Assembly: GCF_015206815.1 (NCBI RefSeq)
Contig: NZ_JADEXZ010000036.1
Coordinates: forward strand, 1-55,171
Length of the DNA stretch: 55,171 nt
From: Fortiea sp. LEGE XX443
GTDB lineage: Bacteria > Cyanobacteriota > Cyanobacteriia > Cyanobacteriales > Nostocaceae
Direction of reading: 5' to 3'
Shown here: piece after piece, positions 45,143 through 54,750 of the stretch
How the letters are laid out: every line of letters begins with the position of its first letter
Numbering within the stretch: position 1 is the first letter of the stretch
Notes under the pieces: model-generated
Database searches by the model: none
Seen by the model: the letters and a program-made list of their open reading frames with translations, nothing else
What the model was told of the DNA's origin: nothing
Made by a program: the position numbers and the translations under genes

Positions 45143-47122
45143 TCAATTTTTGAAGATTTTTTCTACTAAGGACTTTGCTTCTTTACCATTAGAATACGAG
45201 TTTACCTCTGTTATTTTCTTGTCTTCAGAGGGAACTTTCACATTCTCCAGATTTTCGTTCTTTATGGGAGTATTTAAATCAGAAGTATCGATGATGGGCA
45301 AAGTAATTTTCACAGTTGTCCCTTGATTCAAACCAGCACTTTCTAGGGAAATGCTACCGCCCATGAGTTCAATTAAGTTGCGAGAAATTGCTAGTCCCAA
45401 TCCTGTACCATCAAACTTACGTGTAGAACTACCATCTATTCGCACAAAGGGACGAAATAATTTGTGTTGTTGGGCAGGTTCAATACCTAAACCTGTGTCT
45501 GTAACAGAAACGACTACTTGAGAATTGCTATTGTGATCTTCAATTGTAGTAGCGATCGCAATGCTGCCTTCATCGGTAAACTTAGTAGCGTTGCTAATAA
45601 TATTAATCAGTACTTGCCGCAGTTTTGCTGCATCTGCTTTGATGAGAATTGGCTGATCATCCAAGATAGTTTTTAACTGTAAACCTTTTTGTTGCACAGT
45701 AACTGATTGTAAATTAATTACCTCCAACAGTGTGTGTCGGAGATCCATTGGCACTGTAACCACTGACAGTTTACCTGCTTCAATTTTGGAAATATCAAGT
45801 AAATCGTTAATAATGCCTAGCAAGTGGATGGCGGTTTCGTCAGCGCGTTTAAGAAACTCCAATTCTTCTTCGCGGCTATCGCACATGTCCTCTCTCACTA
45901 AGCGCACACAATTAATAATGATATTAAGCGGATTACGCAACTCATGAGAAGTTGTTGCCAAAAACTGACTTTTAATTTGGTTGGCAGTTTTTGCTTCTTT
46001 CCAAGCTAGTTCTAGTTCGTCAGCCCAAGCTTTGAGCCTTTCAAACATTTGGTCAATTGCTTGTGCTAGTTGGTTAAATTCGCGGATTTTGAAGTTTTGC
46101 GGTACTTTTTGGGCAGCATGATGACTGTGGATATTCAGCACATAATCTCGTAATTCTTCTACAGGGGCGGCTAAATAAGGAGCCAAATATAACGATACCA
46201 ACAAACTTGCACCAATTAAACTAACTGTCAAGACAATTAAGATGAGTTTGATTTCCTCTAAACCAAACAGCGCATTATCTACACTAGTAACGGCTAAAAT
46301 GATCCATTTCTGCGGCTGCTGGGAGATCGGATTAGCAATGACACTATAGCCAGCGACTAATTCTTCATCTTCTTGAAAAGATAAGTTGATAGAATTACTT
46401 TGTCCGGCCATTGCATTCTGAATAATGCTTTGAATTCTATCGGCATCTGAGTACTCTTGAATATTACTACTGACACGCCCTGGTATTGGGTGTGCGAGTA
46501 TTGTTCCATCTTCCTCAATCACTAGTGTTGATCCTGCAAGGGAGCCTGGATGATTTCTGGTTTGCTTGTACAATGCCAACTGCATTCTCAAAACATACTT
46601 TAATTGCCCGCTTTGACTGTGAACTGGGGCAAACATTACCATTTGCAGTTGGTTTTCTGTATCTCTTTGACCAGTTGTACCTGCTTTTGGCGGTAACATT
46701 GCCTTGATTTCAACTCCTTTGTCAGCAAAGGGCAATTGCGGTTCTGTAATTGTTTTGTCACCACAACTACTAGCAATGATGTCGCCGTCTTGCAAATTAG
46801 TTAACTGTAAGCACTCAATGTAGGTTGGTAGTTCTTGCGCTACCTGATTGAGAAATGCTTGTACTTCAGTCGGCGAACCCGATCGCAATACTGATGCTTG
46901 ACTGGCAATTAATAAACTAGTTTTGAGGGTAGCGATCGCATTTACGATCTTCTCACCTTTGAGAACAGCACTTTCTGTCAGGTTTTGACGTGCAGTGTTC
47001 AGCAGGCTAGAACGCGCTTTATTCAAGGCTACAATTTCCCCCAGCAGTAAAACTGGGACAAACAGCAGCAAAATTCTGGTTACTAAAATACGTCTAAATG
47101 ACGATTCACGGAACTTAGCCAT
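45143..47122 (-). CDS. Membrane sensor histidine kinase with Cache-type sensor
   Basis: 659 residues from the ATG at 47120-47122. TM1 at about 12-32, extracytoplasmic Cache-like domain (about 35-280), TM2 at about 285-310, HAMP linker (about 311-365, YLAAPVEELRDYVLNI), short coiled coil, then HisKA with the phosphorylated His in TTSHELRNPLNII, followed by HATPase_c: N-box LRQVLINIISNATKF, G1 VTDTGLGI, F FRPFVRIDG, G2 GTGLGLAISR. No receiver domain and no neighbouring response regulator, so an orphan kinase. The ligand is probably a small molecule sensed outside the membrane. Confidence 0.9.
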   Translation of the reverse strand: MAKFRESSFRRILVTRILLLFVPVLLLGEIVALNKARSSLLNTARQNLTESAVLKGEKIVNAIATLKTSLLIASQASVLRSGSPTEVQAFLNQVAQELPTYIECLQLTNLQDGDIIASSCGDKTITEPQLPFADKGVEIKAMLPPKAGTTGQRDTENQLQMVMFAPVHSQSGQLKYVLRMQLALYKQTRNHPGSLAGSTLVIEEDGTILAHPIPGRVSSNIQEYSDADRIQSIIQNAMAGQSNSINLSFQEDEELVAGYSVIANPISQQPQKWIILAVTSVDNALFGLEEIKLILIVLTVSLIGASLLVSLYLAPYLAAPVEELRDYVLNIHSHHAAQKVPQNFKIREFNQLAQAIDQMFERLKAWADELELAWKEAKTANQIKSQFLATTSHELRNPLNIIINCVRLVREDMCDSREEELEFLKRADETAIHLLGIINDLLDISKIEAGKLSVVTVPMDLRHTLLEVINLQSVTVQQKGLQLKTILDDQPILIKADAAKLRQVLINIISNATKFTDEGSIAIATTIEDHNSNSQVVVSVTDTGLGIEPAQQHKLFRPFVRIDGSSTRKFDGTGLGLAISRNLIELMGGSISLESAGLNQGTTVKITLPIIDTSDLNTPIKNENLENVKVPSEDKKITEVNSYSNGKEAKSLVEKIFKN

Positions 47123-47415
47123 CGAGTGTCTCACTTCACATCTGCAAACCACAACAGCAAACGATATGCAATTAGATTAGCTAAATGAGACATTTTTATG
47201 TTGTGAGAGTTTTATGAACAACACCCAACATTATCAGATATTGAAGGCTCAAAAAGAAAGATGTTATACCAAAACTCTTATGGGTTAAATAGAATTGCGA
47301 CGTATGTTGCATAAAGATAAAGTTACGAAATTGGTAAACAGTAACTTGCTGGGCAGAGATTTTTTGACAATCAACGCACTAGCAAGGAAAATACTAAGAC
47401 TATCAAACCAATCCA

Positions 47416-48102
47416 ATGGCGCAACATCGTCCTCATACCACAGTAGTTTTGGCAATGAGTGCAGATGGCAAGATAGCAGATTTTAAGCGATCGCCTGCTC
47501 GATTTGGCTCAAGGGCTGATCAAGCACACCTAGAAAAACAGATCGCTGCTGCTGATGCCATTCTATTAGGTGCTGGCACTCTCCATGCTTACGGTACAAC
47601 ACTTACCGTATCACAACCAACACTGCTGCAACATCGAATCCAAGAGGGTAAGTCGCCCCAGCCGGTTCATATAGTCATTACACACTCTGCGAATCTCAAT
47701 CCGGAAATCAAGTTTTTTAAACAGCCGATCAAACGCTGGTTGTTGACAACAACTGTGGGGGCAAGTGTTTGGCAAGGACGCTCAGAATTTGAACAGATTT
47801 TAGTTTTTGAAACCTCAAATGGAAAAATTGACCCCGTTGCTGCTTTGCAACACCTGGCATCTATACATATAACACGCCTAGCAGTCTTAGGTGGTGGTCA
47901 ATTAGTAGCGTCTATGGTGAACTTAGATTTAATCGATGAGTTCTGGCTTACCATCTGTCCGTTGATTTTGGGCGGTGCTACAGCACCCACACCTGTAGAA
48001 GGGCAGGGATTTTTAGCTAATTTGGCTCCTCGGCTCAAACTTTTAGACGTTGAACAAGTTGAGCAAGAAGTCTTTCTACACTATCAGGTGCAACGACATT
48101 AA
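47416..48102 (+). CDS. RibD C-terminal-type reductase
   Basis: 228 residues, a stand-alone RibD_C/DHFR-like reductase domain: TVVLAMSADGKIAD, FGSRADQAHLEKQIAAADAILLGAGTLHAYG, LAVLGGGQLVASMVNLDLIDEFWLTICPLILGGATAPTP. In riboflavin synthesis this domain reduces the ribosyl side chain of the pyrimidine intermediate with NADPH. In this organism it may be the true partner of a separate deaminase, or a paralogue with another substrate. It lies next to the FemAB-like gene on the same strand with a repeat-bearing 97-base gap. Confidence 0.85.
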   Translation: MAQHRPHTTVVLAMSADGKIADFKRSPARFGSRADQAHLEKQIAAADAILLGAGTLHAYGTTLTVSQPTLLQHRIQEGKSPQPVHIVITHSANLNPEIKFFKQPIKRWLLTTTVGASVWQGRSEFEQILVFETSNGKIDPVAALQHLASIHITRLAVLGGGQLVASMVNLDLIDEFWLTICPLILGGATAPTPVEGQGFLANLAPRLKLLDVEQVEQEVFLHYQVQRH

Positions 48103-48109
48103 ACTAAGG

Positions 48110-48178
48110 AAAGTCAAAAGTAAAAAGGCAAAAGTCAAAAGCTTCTTTTAGTTTTTTACTCTTGACTTTTACCTTCCT
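48110..48178. repeat. A-rich/T-rich inverted repeat between ribD-like and FemAB-like genes
   Basis: GTCAAAAGTAAAAAGGCAAA (near 48115) is mirrored by the T-rich run TTTTTTACTCTTGACTTTTA (near 48152), so the transcript can fold as a hairpin. The unit resembles the tandem repeat at 4679-4710. Confidence 0.55.
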
Positions 48179-48199
48179 AGTGCCTAATCTTCTAAAAAG

Positions 48200-49387
48200 A
48201 TGGTGGAACAAATTAAGCCGCGCTATTCTATTGCTTGGATTAATAAAATCGCCGAAGTACCCCAAGATGCCTGGGATGCTTTAGCACTGTCCTTAAAGAC
48301 TCCATTTTTAGAGTGGCAATGGCTAAAAAATCTCGAAACATCTCACAGTGCTACAGACAAAACTGGCTGGTTGCCAAATCACTTAACGTTGTGGCGAGAC
48401 AGAACCCTGATTGCAGCTGCGCCTTTTTATCTCAAAGGACATAGTTATGGCGAATTTGTTTTCGATCATCAGTGGGCAGAATTAGCCGATCGCATCGGTG
48501 TGCAATATTATCCCAAACTATTGGGTATGGCTCCATTTACCCCGGCGGAAGGTTATCGGTTTTTAATTGCGCCAGGAGAAGATGAAGATGAAATCACCGC
48601 CATGATAGTGCATGAAATTGACACTTTCTGTACCAAATATAAAATTTCTGGTTGTCACTTTCTCTATGTTGATCCCGAATGGCGAGCAGTTCTAGAACGC
48701 AATGGATTTAGCACTTGGTTGCACCACAGCTATATTTGGGAAAATCTTGGATTTAATACTTTTGATGACTATTTAGGAGTTTTCAACGCCAATCAGCGCC
48801 GAAATATCAAGCGGGAGCGCAAGGCTGTAGAAAAGGCTGGCTTACGGCTACAACCACTGACTGGTGATGAAATTCCCAAATCTTTGTTTCCTTTGATGTA
48901 CCAATTCTACGCCGATACTTGTGATAAGTTTGGCTGGTGGGGAAGCAAGTACCTCACAAAGCAATTTTTTGAACAGCTACACGCCGATTATCGCCATCGG
49001 GTGGTATTTTTTGCAGCATATAGCGAACAAGATGAGCGTCAACCTGTGGGTATGTCTTTTTGCCTTTATAAAAACGATCAATTATATGGGCGCTATTGGG
49101 GTAGTTTTCAAGAAATAGATTGCCTACATTTTGATGCTTGTTATTACACACCAATTGAGTGGGCGATCGCAAATAATATCCAATTATTCGATCCCGGTGC
49201 TGGTGGAAGACACAAAAAACGGCGTGGATTCCCGGCTGCACCCAATTACAGCTTGCATCGCTTTTATAACCACCGTTTGGCACAAATTTTACTTCCTTAT
49301 ATTAAAGAAGTGAATCAACTGGAACAGCAGGAAATTGCAGAAATTAATGCGGAAATGCCATTTAGTCAGAAAGTTAACGATAAATAA
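48200..49387 (+). CDS. FemAB/GNAT-like peptidogalycan biosynthesis protein (COG3146 type)
   Basis: 395 residues; an acyl-transferase fold of the FemAB-like COG3146/DUF482 family. Visible signatures are EWQWLKNLETSHS (N-terminal), FVFDHQWAELADRIGVQYYPKLLGMAPFTPAEGYRFL, FNANQRRNIKRERKAVEKAGL, FYADTCDKFGWWGSKYLTKQFFEQL and FDPGAGGRHKKRRGF. Members are thought to be N-acyltransferases; the substrate is not established. The gene has no membrane segment. It is downstream of the RibD-like gene on the same strand. Confidence 0.82.
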   Translation: MVEQIKPRYSIAWINKIAEVPQDAWDALALSLKTPFLEWQWLKNLETSHSATDKTGWLPNHLTLWRDRTLIAAAPFYLKGHSYGEFVFDHQWAELADRIGVQYYPKLLGMAPFTPAEGYRFLIAPGEDEDEITAMIVHEIDTFCTKYKISGCHFLYVDPEWRAVLERNGFSTWLHHSYIWENLGFNTFDDYLGVFNANQRRNIKRERKAVEKAGLRLQPLTGDEIPKSLFPLMYQFYADTCDKFGWWGSKYLTKQFFEQLHADYRHRVVFFAAYSEQDERQPVGMSFCLYKNDQLYGRYWGSFQEIDCLHFDACYYTPIEWAIANNIQLFDPGAGGRHKKRRGFPAAPNYSLHRFYNHRLAQILLPYIKEVNQLEQQEIAEINAEMPFSQKVNDK

Positions 49388-49480
49388 TCAGGTAAAATCC
49401 GCTTCAAACAAGCTGAAGTTATTATCAAGGCACTGTATTTTCATTGCTCCTGTCGACACAGGCAGTTTACGATAATTAGT

Positions 49481-50218
49481 ATGCAAGCACGAAAACACTA
49501 CTCACGCGCCCCAATCACTGAAGCGTTAATTGATATACAAGTTCAACTTCCACAAGATGTTAAACTTGACGTTTTAGCACAGGTGTACTCAAGTATTAAG
49601 ACTAAGTACTCCAAGCGTGAGGAAATGCTTGTATTTCAGGGTCAAATGATTGCTGGTGCTAGTTTTGGAGCGACAGCAAGCCAATCTCAAATCGGCTATA
49701 GAGTCGTCAGCGACGATCAAAAACAAATCCTTCAAGTACGTTTGGATGGCTTCACCTTTAGTCGGCTTGCTCCCTACGACTGCTGGGAAACTTTCCGAGA
49801 TGAAGCAAAGCGATTATGGAGCATATATCAGTCGTTGACAAATCCAGCCGCTATTACTCGATTAGCCGTGAGATACATTAACAGGCTGGATATTCCTCTA
49901 CCTGTTAGTGATTTAAACAATTACTTAAGGACATTTCCGGAAGTCTCCTCTGACTTACCACAAGGATTAAGTGGCTACTTTATGCAGCTACAAATTCCTC
50001 AAGAGAAACTAGAAACAATGCTTGTTCTCAATCAAGCACTCGTTCCTCCTCCAAGTCCTGATTTTATTTCTATACTATTGGATTTAGACTTGTTTGTAGA
50101 ACAGGATATTCCCAAAGATGAAAAAGAACTTTGGGAAATTGTGGAACAAATGCACGAACAAAAGAACAAAGCTTTTGAAGCTTGCATTACAGAACACACA
50201 AGGGAGTTGATTAATTAA
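49481..50218 (+). CDS. TIGR04255 family protein
   Basis: 245 residues. The family pattern is visible: an N-terminal SRAPITEALIDIQVQLP strand, a middle VRLDGFTFSRLAPYDCWETFRDEAKRLW helix, ITRLAVRYINRLDIP and a C-terminal helical EKELWEIVEQMHEQKNKAFEACITEHTRELI. The TIGR04255 family is sporadic across bacteria and has no known function. Its stop overlaps the start of the next gene by one base (TAATG), the beginning of a tightly coupled three-gene operon. Confidence 0.85.
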   Translation: MQARKHYSRAPITEALIDIQVQLPQDVKLDVLAQVYSSIKTKYSKREEMLVFQGQMIAGASFGATASQSQIGYRVVSDDQKQILQVRLDGFTFSRLAPYDCWETFRDEAKRLWSIYQSLTNPAAITRLAVRYINRLDIPLPVSDLNNYLRTFPEVSSDLPQGLSGYFMQLQIPQEKLETMLVLNQALVPPPSPDFISILLDLDLFVEQDIPKDEKELWEIVEQMHEQKNKAFEACITEHTRELIN

Positions 50219-50511
50219 TGGCGACAATAACCCCTCCACGTCCTAATGACACCGCAACCAAACCCAGATTAATTGTACTTGAGCCAAGAACTACCTCTGT
50301 TTTGCAAAGTCCAGAAGGACGAAGGATAGCAGAGGTAACTGAAAATGCTTTGCAAATTTTGGCTCAGATAAAAGAATACATAGAGTATATTAAAAGTATT
50401 AGTGAAGTAGATTACAATCCACTTCCACCAAAGCGCTCAGAGCGGGTAGTTATGCGTGCCAAGTTCAAAGGGCGTAAAAAACCTCTGCCTTATCTTTTAG
50501 ATGAAGAATGA
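50218..50511 (+). CDS. Small protein of unknown function, second gene of the TIGR04255 operon
   Basis: 97 residues. Proline/threonine-rich N-terminus (about 1-30), then a helix (AEVTENALQILAQIKEYIEYIKSI), then a basic tail (AKFKGRKKPLPYLLDEE). No domain recognised. Start ATG 50218 overlaps the previous stop by one base, and its own stop overlaps the next start by four (ATGA), so all three genes are translationally coupled. It could be an adaptor or antitoxin; there is no direct evidence. Confidence 0.75.
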   Translation: MATITPPRPNDTATKPRLIVLEPRTTSVLQSPEGRRIAEVTENALQILAQIKEYIEYIKSISEVDYNPLPPKRSERVVMRAKFKGRKKPLPYLLDEE

Positions 50512-51047
50512 CGATAGACCCTTTCTGGGTGCAGGTTAATGAACCGACTCTCAGGCAAGGTGATTACCTACCTGGGTGTCTCGTACCAGTACCATTATTT
50601 GACCCGACAACTTTTGGAAAAAAAGACAATGAAACTCAAGAAGTAGAGGTAGAAGTCAACGAATTAGATTTAATTGTTTTAACTCAAAGTTGTGATCTGG
50701 AACAAAAAAAAGTTAGTCAAGTAGTTGTGTGTGCAATTTACCAGATATCAGAATTTGAAGTGACTAACTCAGAATTTGCAAGAAAGGGCAAATGGAATGA
50801 GGTTTTAGCGGGTAGAATAGCGGACTTACATCTACTTGCATCGCCAATTAACCCTGAAAATAACAGAGAAGCGTTGGTTGTAAATTTTAGAGAGATATAC
50901 AGTTTACCTTACGAATATATTTTGAAATACGCCACCGATATAGATTGTCGGTGGCGATTAAAGTCTCCTTACTTAGAACACTGTTCTCAAGCATTCGCAA
51001 GATTATTCATGCGGGTGGGCTTACCATCTTCAATTCCACGTTTTTGA
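50508..51047 (+). CDS. Uncharacterised protein, third gene of the TIGR04255 operon
   Basis: 179 residues, soluble. It begins FWVQVNEPTLRQGDYLPGCLVPVP, then an acidic stretch (DNETQEVEVEVNELD), then LIVLTQSCDLEQKKVSQVVVCAIY, a Ser-Cys-Asp motif, and a C-terminal ILKYATDIDCRWRLKSPYLEHCSQAFARLFMRVGLP. I have seen the LTQSCDL-like motif in proteins of phage or defence-type neighbourhoods but cannot name the family with certainty. It is coupled to the upstream gene by an ATGA overlap. It converges on the TPR gene. Confidence 0.72.
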   Translation: MTIDPFWVQVNEPTLRQGDYLPGCLVPVPLFDPTTFGKKDNETQEVEVEVNELDLIVLTQSCDLEQKKVSQVVVCAIYQISEFEVTNSEFARKGKWNEVLAGRIADLHLLASPINPENNREALVVNFREIYSLPYEYILKYATDIDCRWRLKSPYLEHCSQAFARLFMRVGLPSSIPRF

Positions 51048-51058
51048 TAAGTTAACCG

Positions 51059-52192
51059 TTATCTACTTGGTTGTCCAAAAGAAACTGGCACATCTCCTGG
51101 TTTCGCTGGTGTTTCCTCTGGAGTTGCGGGGGTTGGTTGGGCTGGTGTTGCTACATTCTCAGTAGGTGCGGGTTTTTTGCCAGCTTGACGTTGCTGTTGC
51201 TCTTGTAATTTCTGTTGAGCAATTTGTTGGGTAATTTGCTGCATTAATTGTTCAACTTTTGCAGTTTGCTCTGTGCTACCTTGTTCGCGGTAGTTATTAC
51301 GCGCACGCTTCAAAGCTTCATTAGCCTTCTTGAATTCGCCCTGATTGTATAAAGTGATGCCCAAGTTATGGTGAGCCGTAGCATCTTTAGAGTTTTGGCG
51401 AATTGCTTGCTTATAAACGGAAATCGCCTCAGCAGTTTGACCTTGAACTACCAGCAAACCAGCCATATTATTGTAGGCGGTGGTATTTTTCGGATCTAGC
51501 TGGATAGCTTGGCGATAAGCTGCGATCGCTTGTTCTAATTGTCCTTGTTCTTGCAGGGCGATCGCAAGGTTAAAGAATGTACTAACATTACCGCTATCGA
51601 GATTAGCTGCTTGCTGATATGCTGCGATCGCAGCTTGCGGTTGTCCTATTTCATATAGTGCCACACCCAAGTTATATTGGGCGGCTGCCATTTTTGGCTC
51701 TATAACTAAGGCTTGGCGATAAGCTGTAATTGCTGCTTCTTTTTGTCCTTGCCTGTGCAACGCTAACCCTAAGTTGTAATAAACCTCACTTTGATTCGGG
51801 TTGATTCTAATCGCTTCGCTATATTCTTCGACGGCTATATCCAGGCGATTTTGTCTTAGGAGAATATTGCCCAAGTAATTCCTAGCCATGCCTATATTAG
51901 GATCATGCTCTAATGCTTGGCGAAAGGCAGATTCTGCACCGTCTAAGTCTTTGCGGTTATAGAGTGTAACTCCTTTTTGGTAATGAATAGCTGCATCCAA
52001 ATCCTGAGAGATCACATTCTCGGCCAGTAACTTGCTTCCTGGTAAATTCGTTACTGATGGTGTAGCCAACACCAAAAACGCCGAGGCAGCTGAGATAATT
52101 GTCAAATGAGACTTCCGCCAATTGATTACTCGGTGAAACCCCAAGCTAGAAAAGCAGCAATACCACTGACGAAATTGATGCTGTTTATACAT
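51059..52192 (-). CDS. TPR-repeat protein
   Basis: 377 residues. N-terminal membrane or signal segment (about 26-45, SHLTIISAASAFLVLATPS), then about seven consecutive TPR repeats (about 65-305) with the consensus ...YNLGLALHRQGQKEAAITAYRQALVIEP..., then a coiled-coil Gln-rich stretch (about 310-335) and a Pro/Thr-rich tail. Likely a periplasmic or membrane-attached scaffold for protein-protein contacts; the partner is unknown. It is convergent with the TIGR04255 operon. Confidence 0.88.
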   Translation of the reverse strand: MYKQHQFRQWYCCFSSLGFHRVINWRKSHLTIISAASAFLVLATPSVTNLPGSKLLAENVISQDLDAAIHYQKGVTLYNRKDLDGAESAFRQALEHDPNIGMARNYLGNILLRQNRLDIAVEEYSEAIRINPNQSEVYYNLGLALHRQGQKEAAITAYRQALVIEPKMAAAQYNLGVALYEIGQPQAAIAAYQQAANLDSGNVSTFFNLAIALQEQGQLEQAIAAYRQAIQLDPKNTTAYNNMAGLLVVQGQTAEAISVYKQAIRQNSKDATAHHNLGITLYNQGEFKKANEALKRARNNYREQGSTEQTAKVEQLMQQITQQIAQQKLQEQQQRQAGKKPAPTENVATPAQPTPATPEETPAKPGDVPVSFGQPSR

Positions 52193-52318
52193 AAATTGCA
52201 GCCTGTATTTGTAGTGAGATCCTATAAGTCAGAGTACCCACTACATTAGGAAAAATTAAAAAAGTGGCATGAAAAACATAAAGGGTAGGGGTTAATAAAA
52301 TTCAGGAGTTATTTTTTC

Positions 52319-52350
52319 TCTCCCTTGCGCCCTGCCCTCTGCCCCCTTGC
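52319..52350. repeat. Pyrimidine-rich tandem repeat before the queA stop
   Basis: Units of the form CCCTTGC/CCCTCTG/CCCCCTTG (a run TCTCCCTTGCGCCCTGCCCT followed by CTGCCCCCTTGC). It belongs to the same family as the tracts at 14214-14291 and 54570-54619. Confidence 0.6.
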
Positions 52351-53505
52351 TTAATTCTTCGCTTCTGGCAAAATCAGCATGGCATCACCAAAGGAGTAAA
52401 AACGATATCGGGAGGCGATCGCTTCTTGGTATATTTTCAATAATCTTGGTCTACCAATTAAAGCACTTACCAGCATCAACAAACTAGAACGCGGCAGGTG
52501 AAAATTAGTAATCAACCCATCCACCACCCGCCATTGATAGCCAGGATAAATAAATAAGTTGATTTTACCACAAAATGGTTGTAATTCTCCAGATTGAGCC
52601 GCACCTTCTAAGGAGCGTACTACTGTTGTACCAACGGCAATAATTCGACCACCAGCAGCTTTAGTGGCGCGGATTTGTTCTACTGTGGCAGCAGGAACTT
52701 CAATCCATTCTTCGTGCATTTCGTGGCTAGTGACATCTTCCACTTCCACGGGGCGAAATGTGCCGACACCAACATGCAGAGTTACAAAAGCTTGATGGAT
52801 ATTGCGATCGCGCAACTTTTTTAGTAATTCTGGAGTAAAGTGTAACCCAGCTGTGGGCGCTGCGATCGCACCCGGTTGTTCGGCATAAACTGTCTGATAC
52901 TGTTCATCAGCCGCTGCTGTTGTGGTGATGTAAGGCGGTAAAGGAATTTCACCAAACTTATCTAACAGTTCTACTAAAGATTTTCCTGGTGGCACATCAA
53001 ATTGCAACAAACGTCCGCCTGTCGCCCCATCGGTTTCCAAAACAGTCGCAGTTAACTGGGATAGCCCATCTCCTAATCGCTTACAGGGAAAAATAATCTT
53101 TGAACCTGATTTAAAACGCTTTCCCGGCTTGACGAGGGCTAACCAACAGTTATGTTGTCGCTCTTCTAAAAGCAATACCTCAATTTCCGCTCCGGTAGAT
53201 TTATAACCATAAAGTCTTGCCGGAATAACTTTTGTATTATTCATTACTAACAAATCCCCAGAACACAGAAGTTCAGGTAAATCGCGGAAGATATGGTGTA
53301 GTGGTGCTAAATCATTACCTGTGCTGGGAGAGTTGACTACTAATAACCGAGAACTATCTCTTGGAACTGCCGGATTTTGAGCAATCAATTCTGGAGGTAG
53401 TACATAGTCATACCCAGTTAATGAACAATCTAAGTGTTCGTCTTCTACTCCTGTGAAGGTAACTTTATTAAAATTTCCTTGTGTTATTGGTGTCTCCATT
53501 GACAT
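52351..53505 (-). CDS. queA: S-adenosylmethionine:tRNA ribosyltransferase-isomerase
   Basis: 384 residues; adds the epoxy-cyclopentane ribosyl group in queuosine synthesis on tRNA. Characteristic motifs include the N-terminal [25 protein letters not shown], the nucleotide region [64 protein letters not shown] and [15 protein letters not shown]. It is longer at the N-terminus than the E. coli protein by about 20 residues; a second ATG (codon 3) is available at 53499. It has its own promoter region upstream. Confidence 0.95.
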   Translation of the reverse strand: MSMETPITQGNFNKVTFTGVEDEHLDCSLTGYDYVLPPELIAQNPAVPRDSSRLLVVNSPSTGNDLAPLHHIFRDLPELLCSGDLLVMNNTKVIPARLYGYKSTGAEIEVLLLEERQHNCWLALVKPGKRFKSGSKIIFPCKRLGDGLSQLTATVLETDGATGGRLLQFDVPPGKSLVELLDKFGEIPLPPYITTTAAADEQYQTVYAEQPGAIAAPTAGLHFTPELLKKLRDRNIHQAFVTLHVGVGTFRPVEVEDVTSHEMHEEWIEVPAATVEQIRATKAAGGRIIAVGTTVVRSLEGAAQSGELQPFCGKINLFIYPGYQWRVVDGLITNFHLPRSSLLMLVSALIGRPRLLKIYQEAIASRYRFYSFGDAMLILPEAKN

Positions 53506-53721
53506 TTATGCTATGTTCTAGGCGTTTATTAGAGATTTTCTCAGGAAAAACCCAATTTTATTCATAGAGTTTTTAGACTGGCATCATTAAGTAATACGTA
53601 ATGATTAATCATTAAATTGGGTAAAACTCCCCATCCAAAGACGGGGGCTTCTACCCTACCGGGAAAGTAATCTATTGAGGATGATAGAAGTGTAGGATTG
53701 GCATTGATCCCAAGCACCAAC

Positions 53722-54111
53722 ATGGAATATTTGTATTACCTGGCAAATGCCAGTCTAACTTTAAGGGTTGTTCAACATCTGCACGCAACACCCCAAATAC
53801 CTGTCTCGTTCGTTACCGTGATTCATCAAATTGATGGCTGGGTGGTTAGGATAAAACTTAACTGTCAAGTCTCAGCCCAACAAGATGGAGACTTTCGGGC
53901 TTTTATGAATGAATTGGGAATTAGCTACGAGCCACCTATGCGGGTACAAATGGCACTTTGGAGTTTGGAAGCAGGGCAATGTCCTGTGGACGTAATGCGC
54001 CGCTATCAAGTAGCGATCGTTTCTCATGGTAGCCCAGAGAGAGACGAAATTGAAGCATTTCGACAACAGTTTGTCCGAGGGTTAGGTTACTGTCCCGAAA
54101 CTCTAGCGTGA
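53722..54111 (+). CDS. Conserved hypothetical protein
   Basis: 129 residues from the ATG at 53722; an in-frame TTG at 53698 would add eight residues that look unconserved. No signal or membrane segment. The sequence is compact alpha/beta (MEYLYYLANASLTLRVVQHLH, VTVIHQIDGWVVRIKLNC, FRAFMNELGISYEPPMRVQMALWSLEAGQCPVDVMRRYQVAIVSHG, IEAFRQQFVRGLGYCPE). I do not recognise a named domain. It is probably a cyanobacterial conserved protein. It is monocistronic, between divergent queA and convergent yraN. Confidence 0.7.
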   Translation: MEYLYYLANASLTLRVVQHLHATPQIPVSFVTVIHQIDGWVVRIKLNCQVSAQQDGDFRAFMNELGISYEPPMRVQMALWSLEAGQCPVDVMRRYQVAIVSHGSPERDEIEAFRQQFVRGLGYCPETLA

Positions 54112-54210
54112 AACTGTTTACTGTGAGGGCGGCTAGTAAAGAATTTGTAAATGGTACTTGCTCATAAAGATATTTGAGCAATTATAAATTATCATTCGCC
54201 CTCATTCTCA

Positions 54211-54750
54211 TCAATCAACTAAAGAATCGAAAGCTGCTGGGATATATTCTTGAAGATAAAATTTGTATCCAGCAACCGATGAACTAAATAGAGCATCTTG
54301 GTTTGATGTGAAGTTAGTGGGTAATTTTGATATTCGCTGACAACACACAATAGCTACATCAAAGCGACAGGGATAATCGGCTTTTTCAGGATATTTAGTT
54401 AAAAACATTTCTGCTGTTCGCCAGAGTTTCGTCTGTTTTTGTGGGGTGATAGCACTTCTTCCTCCTGCATCCCAATTACCGAGACTGCGGGTTTTCACCT
54501 CAACAAAAGCTAGTGCCGAGTTTTGAGTGCTGTTAGTAGGGTGTTGAACCCATGTTGAGTTTTTAATACTCCCCTGCCCCCTTGCTCCTCTGCCCCCTTG
54601 CTCCTCTGCTTCTTCTCCTGGATATTCAGCAATAATATCAATCTCTCCCCAACGGCAAGAAAAGCGCTGATGCAGAATCAACCAACCTGTAGACTGTAAC
54701 CATTGTGTAACTAAGTCTTCACCTAATTGACCAATATTTAAGAGTTTCAT
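54211..54750 (-). CDS. yraN: YraN family (UPF0102) endonuclease-like protein with in-frame repeat insertion
   Basis: 179 residues from the ATG at 54748-54750. YraN core: Glu11 (GQLGEDL), GEID with Glu36 and Asp38, and FVEVKTRS with Glu84 and Lys86, the restriction-endonuclease-like catalytic pattern. Usual length is about 120. The excess comes from residues about 45-78, which interrupt the loop between the two catalytic strands and are encoded by a GC-rich repeat tract (54570-54619) plus adjacent repeat-like sequence. The frame stays open. The biochemical role of the family is not settled. Confidence 0.85.
   Translation of the reverse strand: MKLLNIGQLGEDLVTQWLQSTGWLILHQRFSCRWGEIDIIAEYPGEEAEEQGGRGARGQGSIKNSTWVQHPTNSTQNSALAFVEVKTRSLGNWDAGGRSAITPQKQTKLWRTAEMFLTKYPEKADYPCRFDVAIVCCQRISKLPTNFTSNQDALFSSSVAGYKFYLQEYIPAAFDSLVD
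54570..54619. repeat. Pyrimidine-rich tandem repeat inside yraN
   Basis: CTCCCCTGCCCCCTTGCTCC followed by a second round CTGCCCCCTTGCTCCTCTG: the intergenic repeat type seen at 14214-14291, here translated on the minus strand as part of EEAEEQGGRGARGQGS in the YraN loop. Confidence 0.75.
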
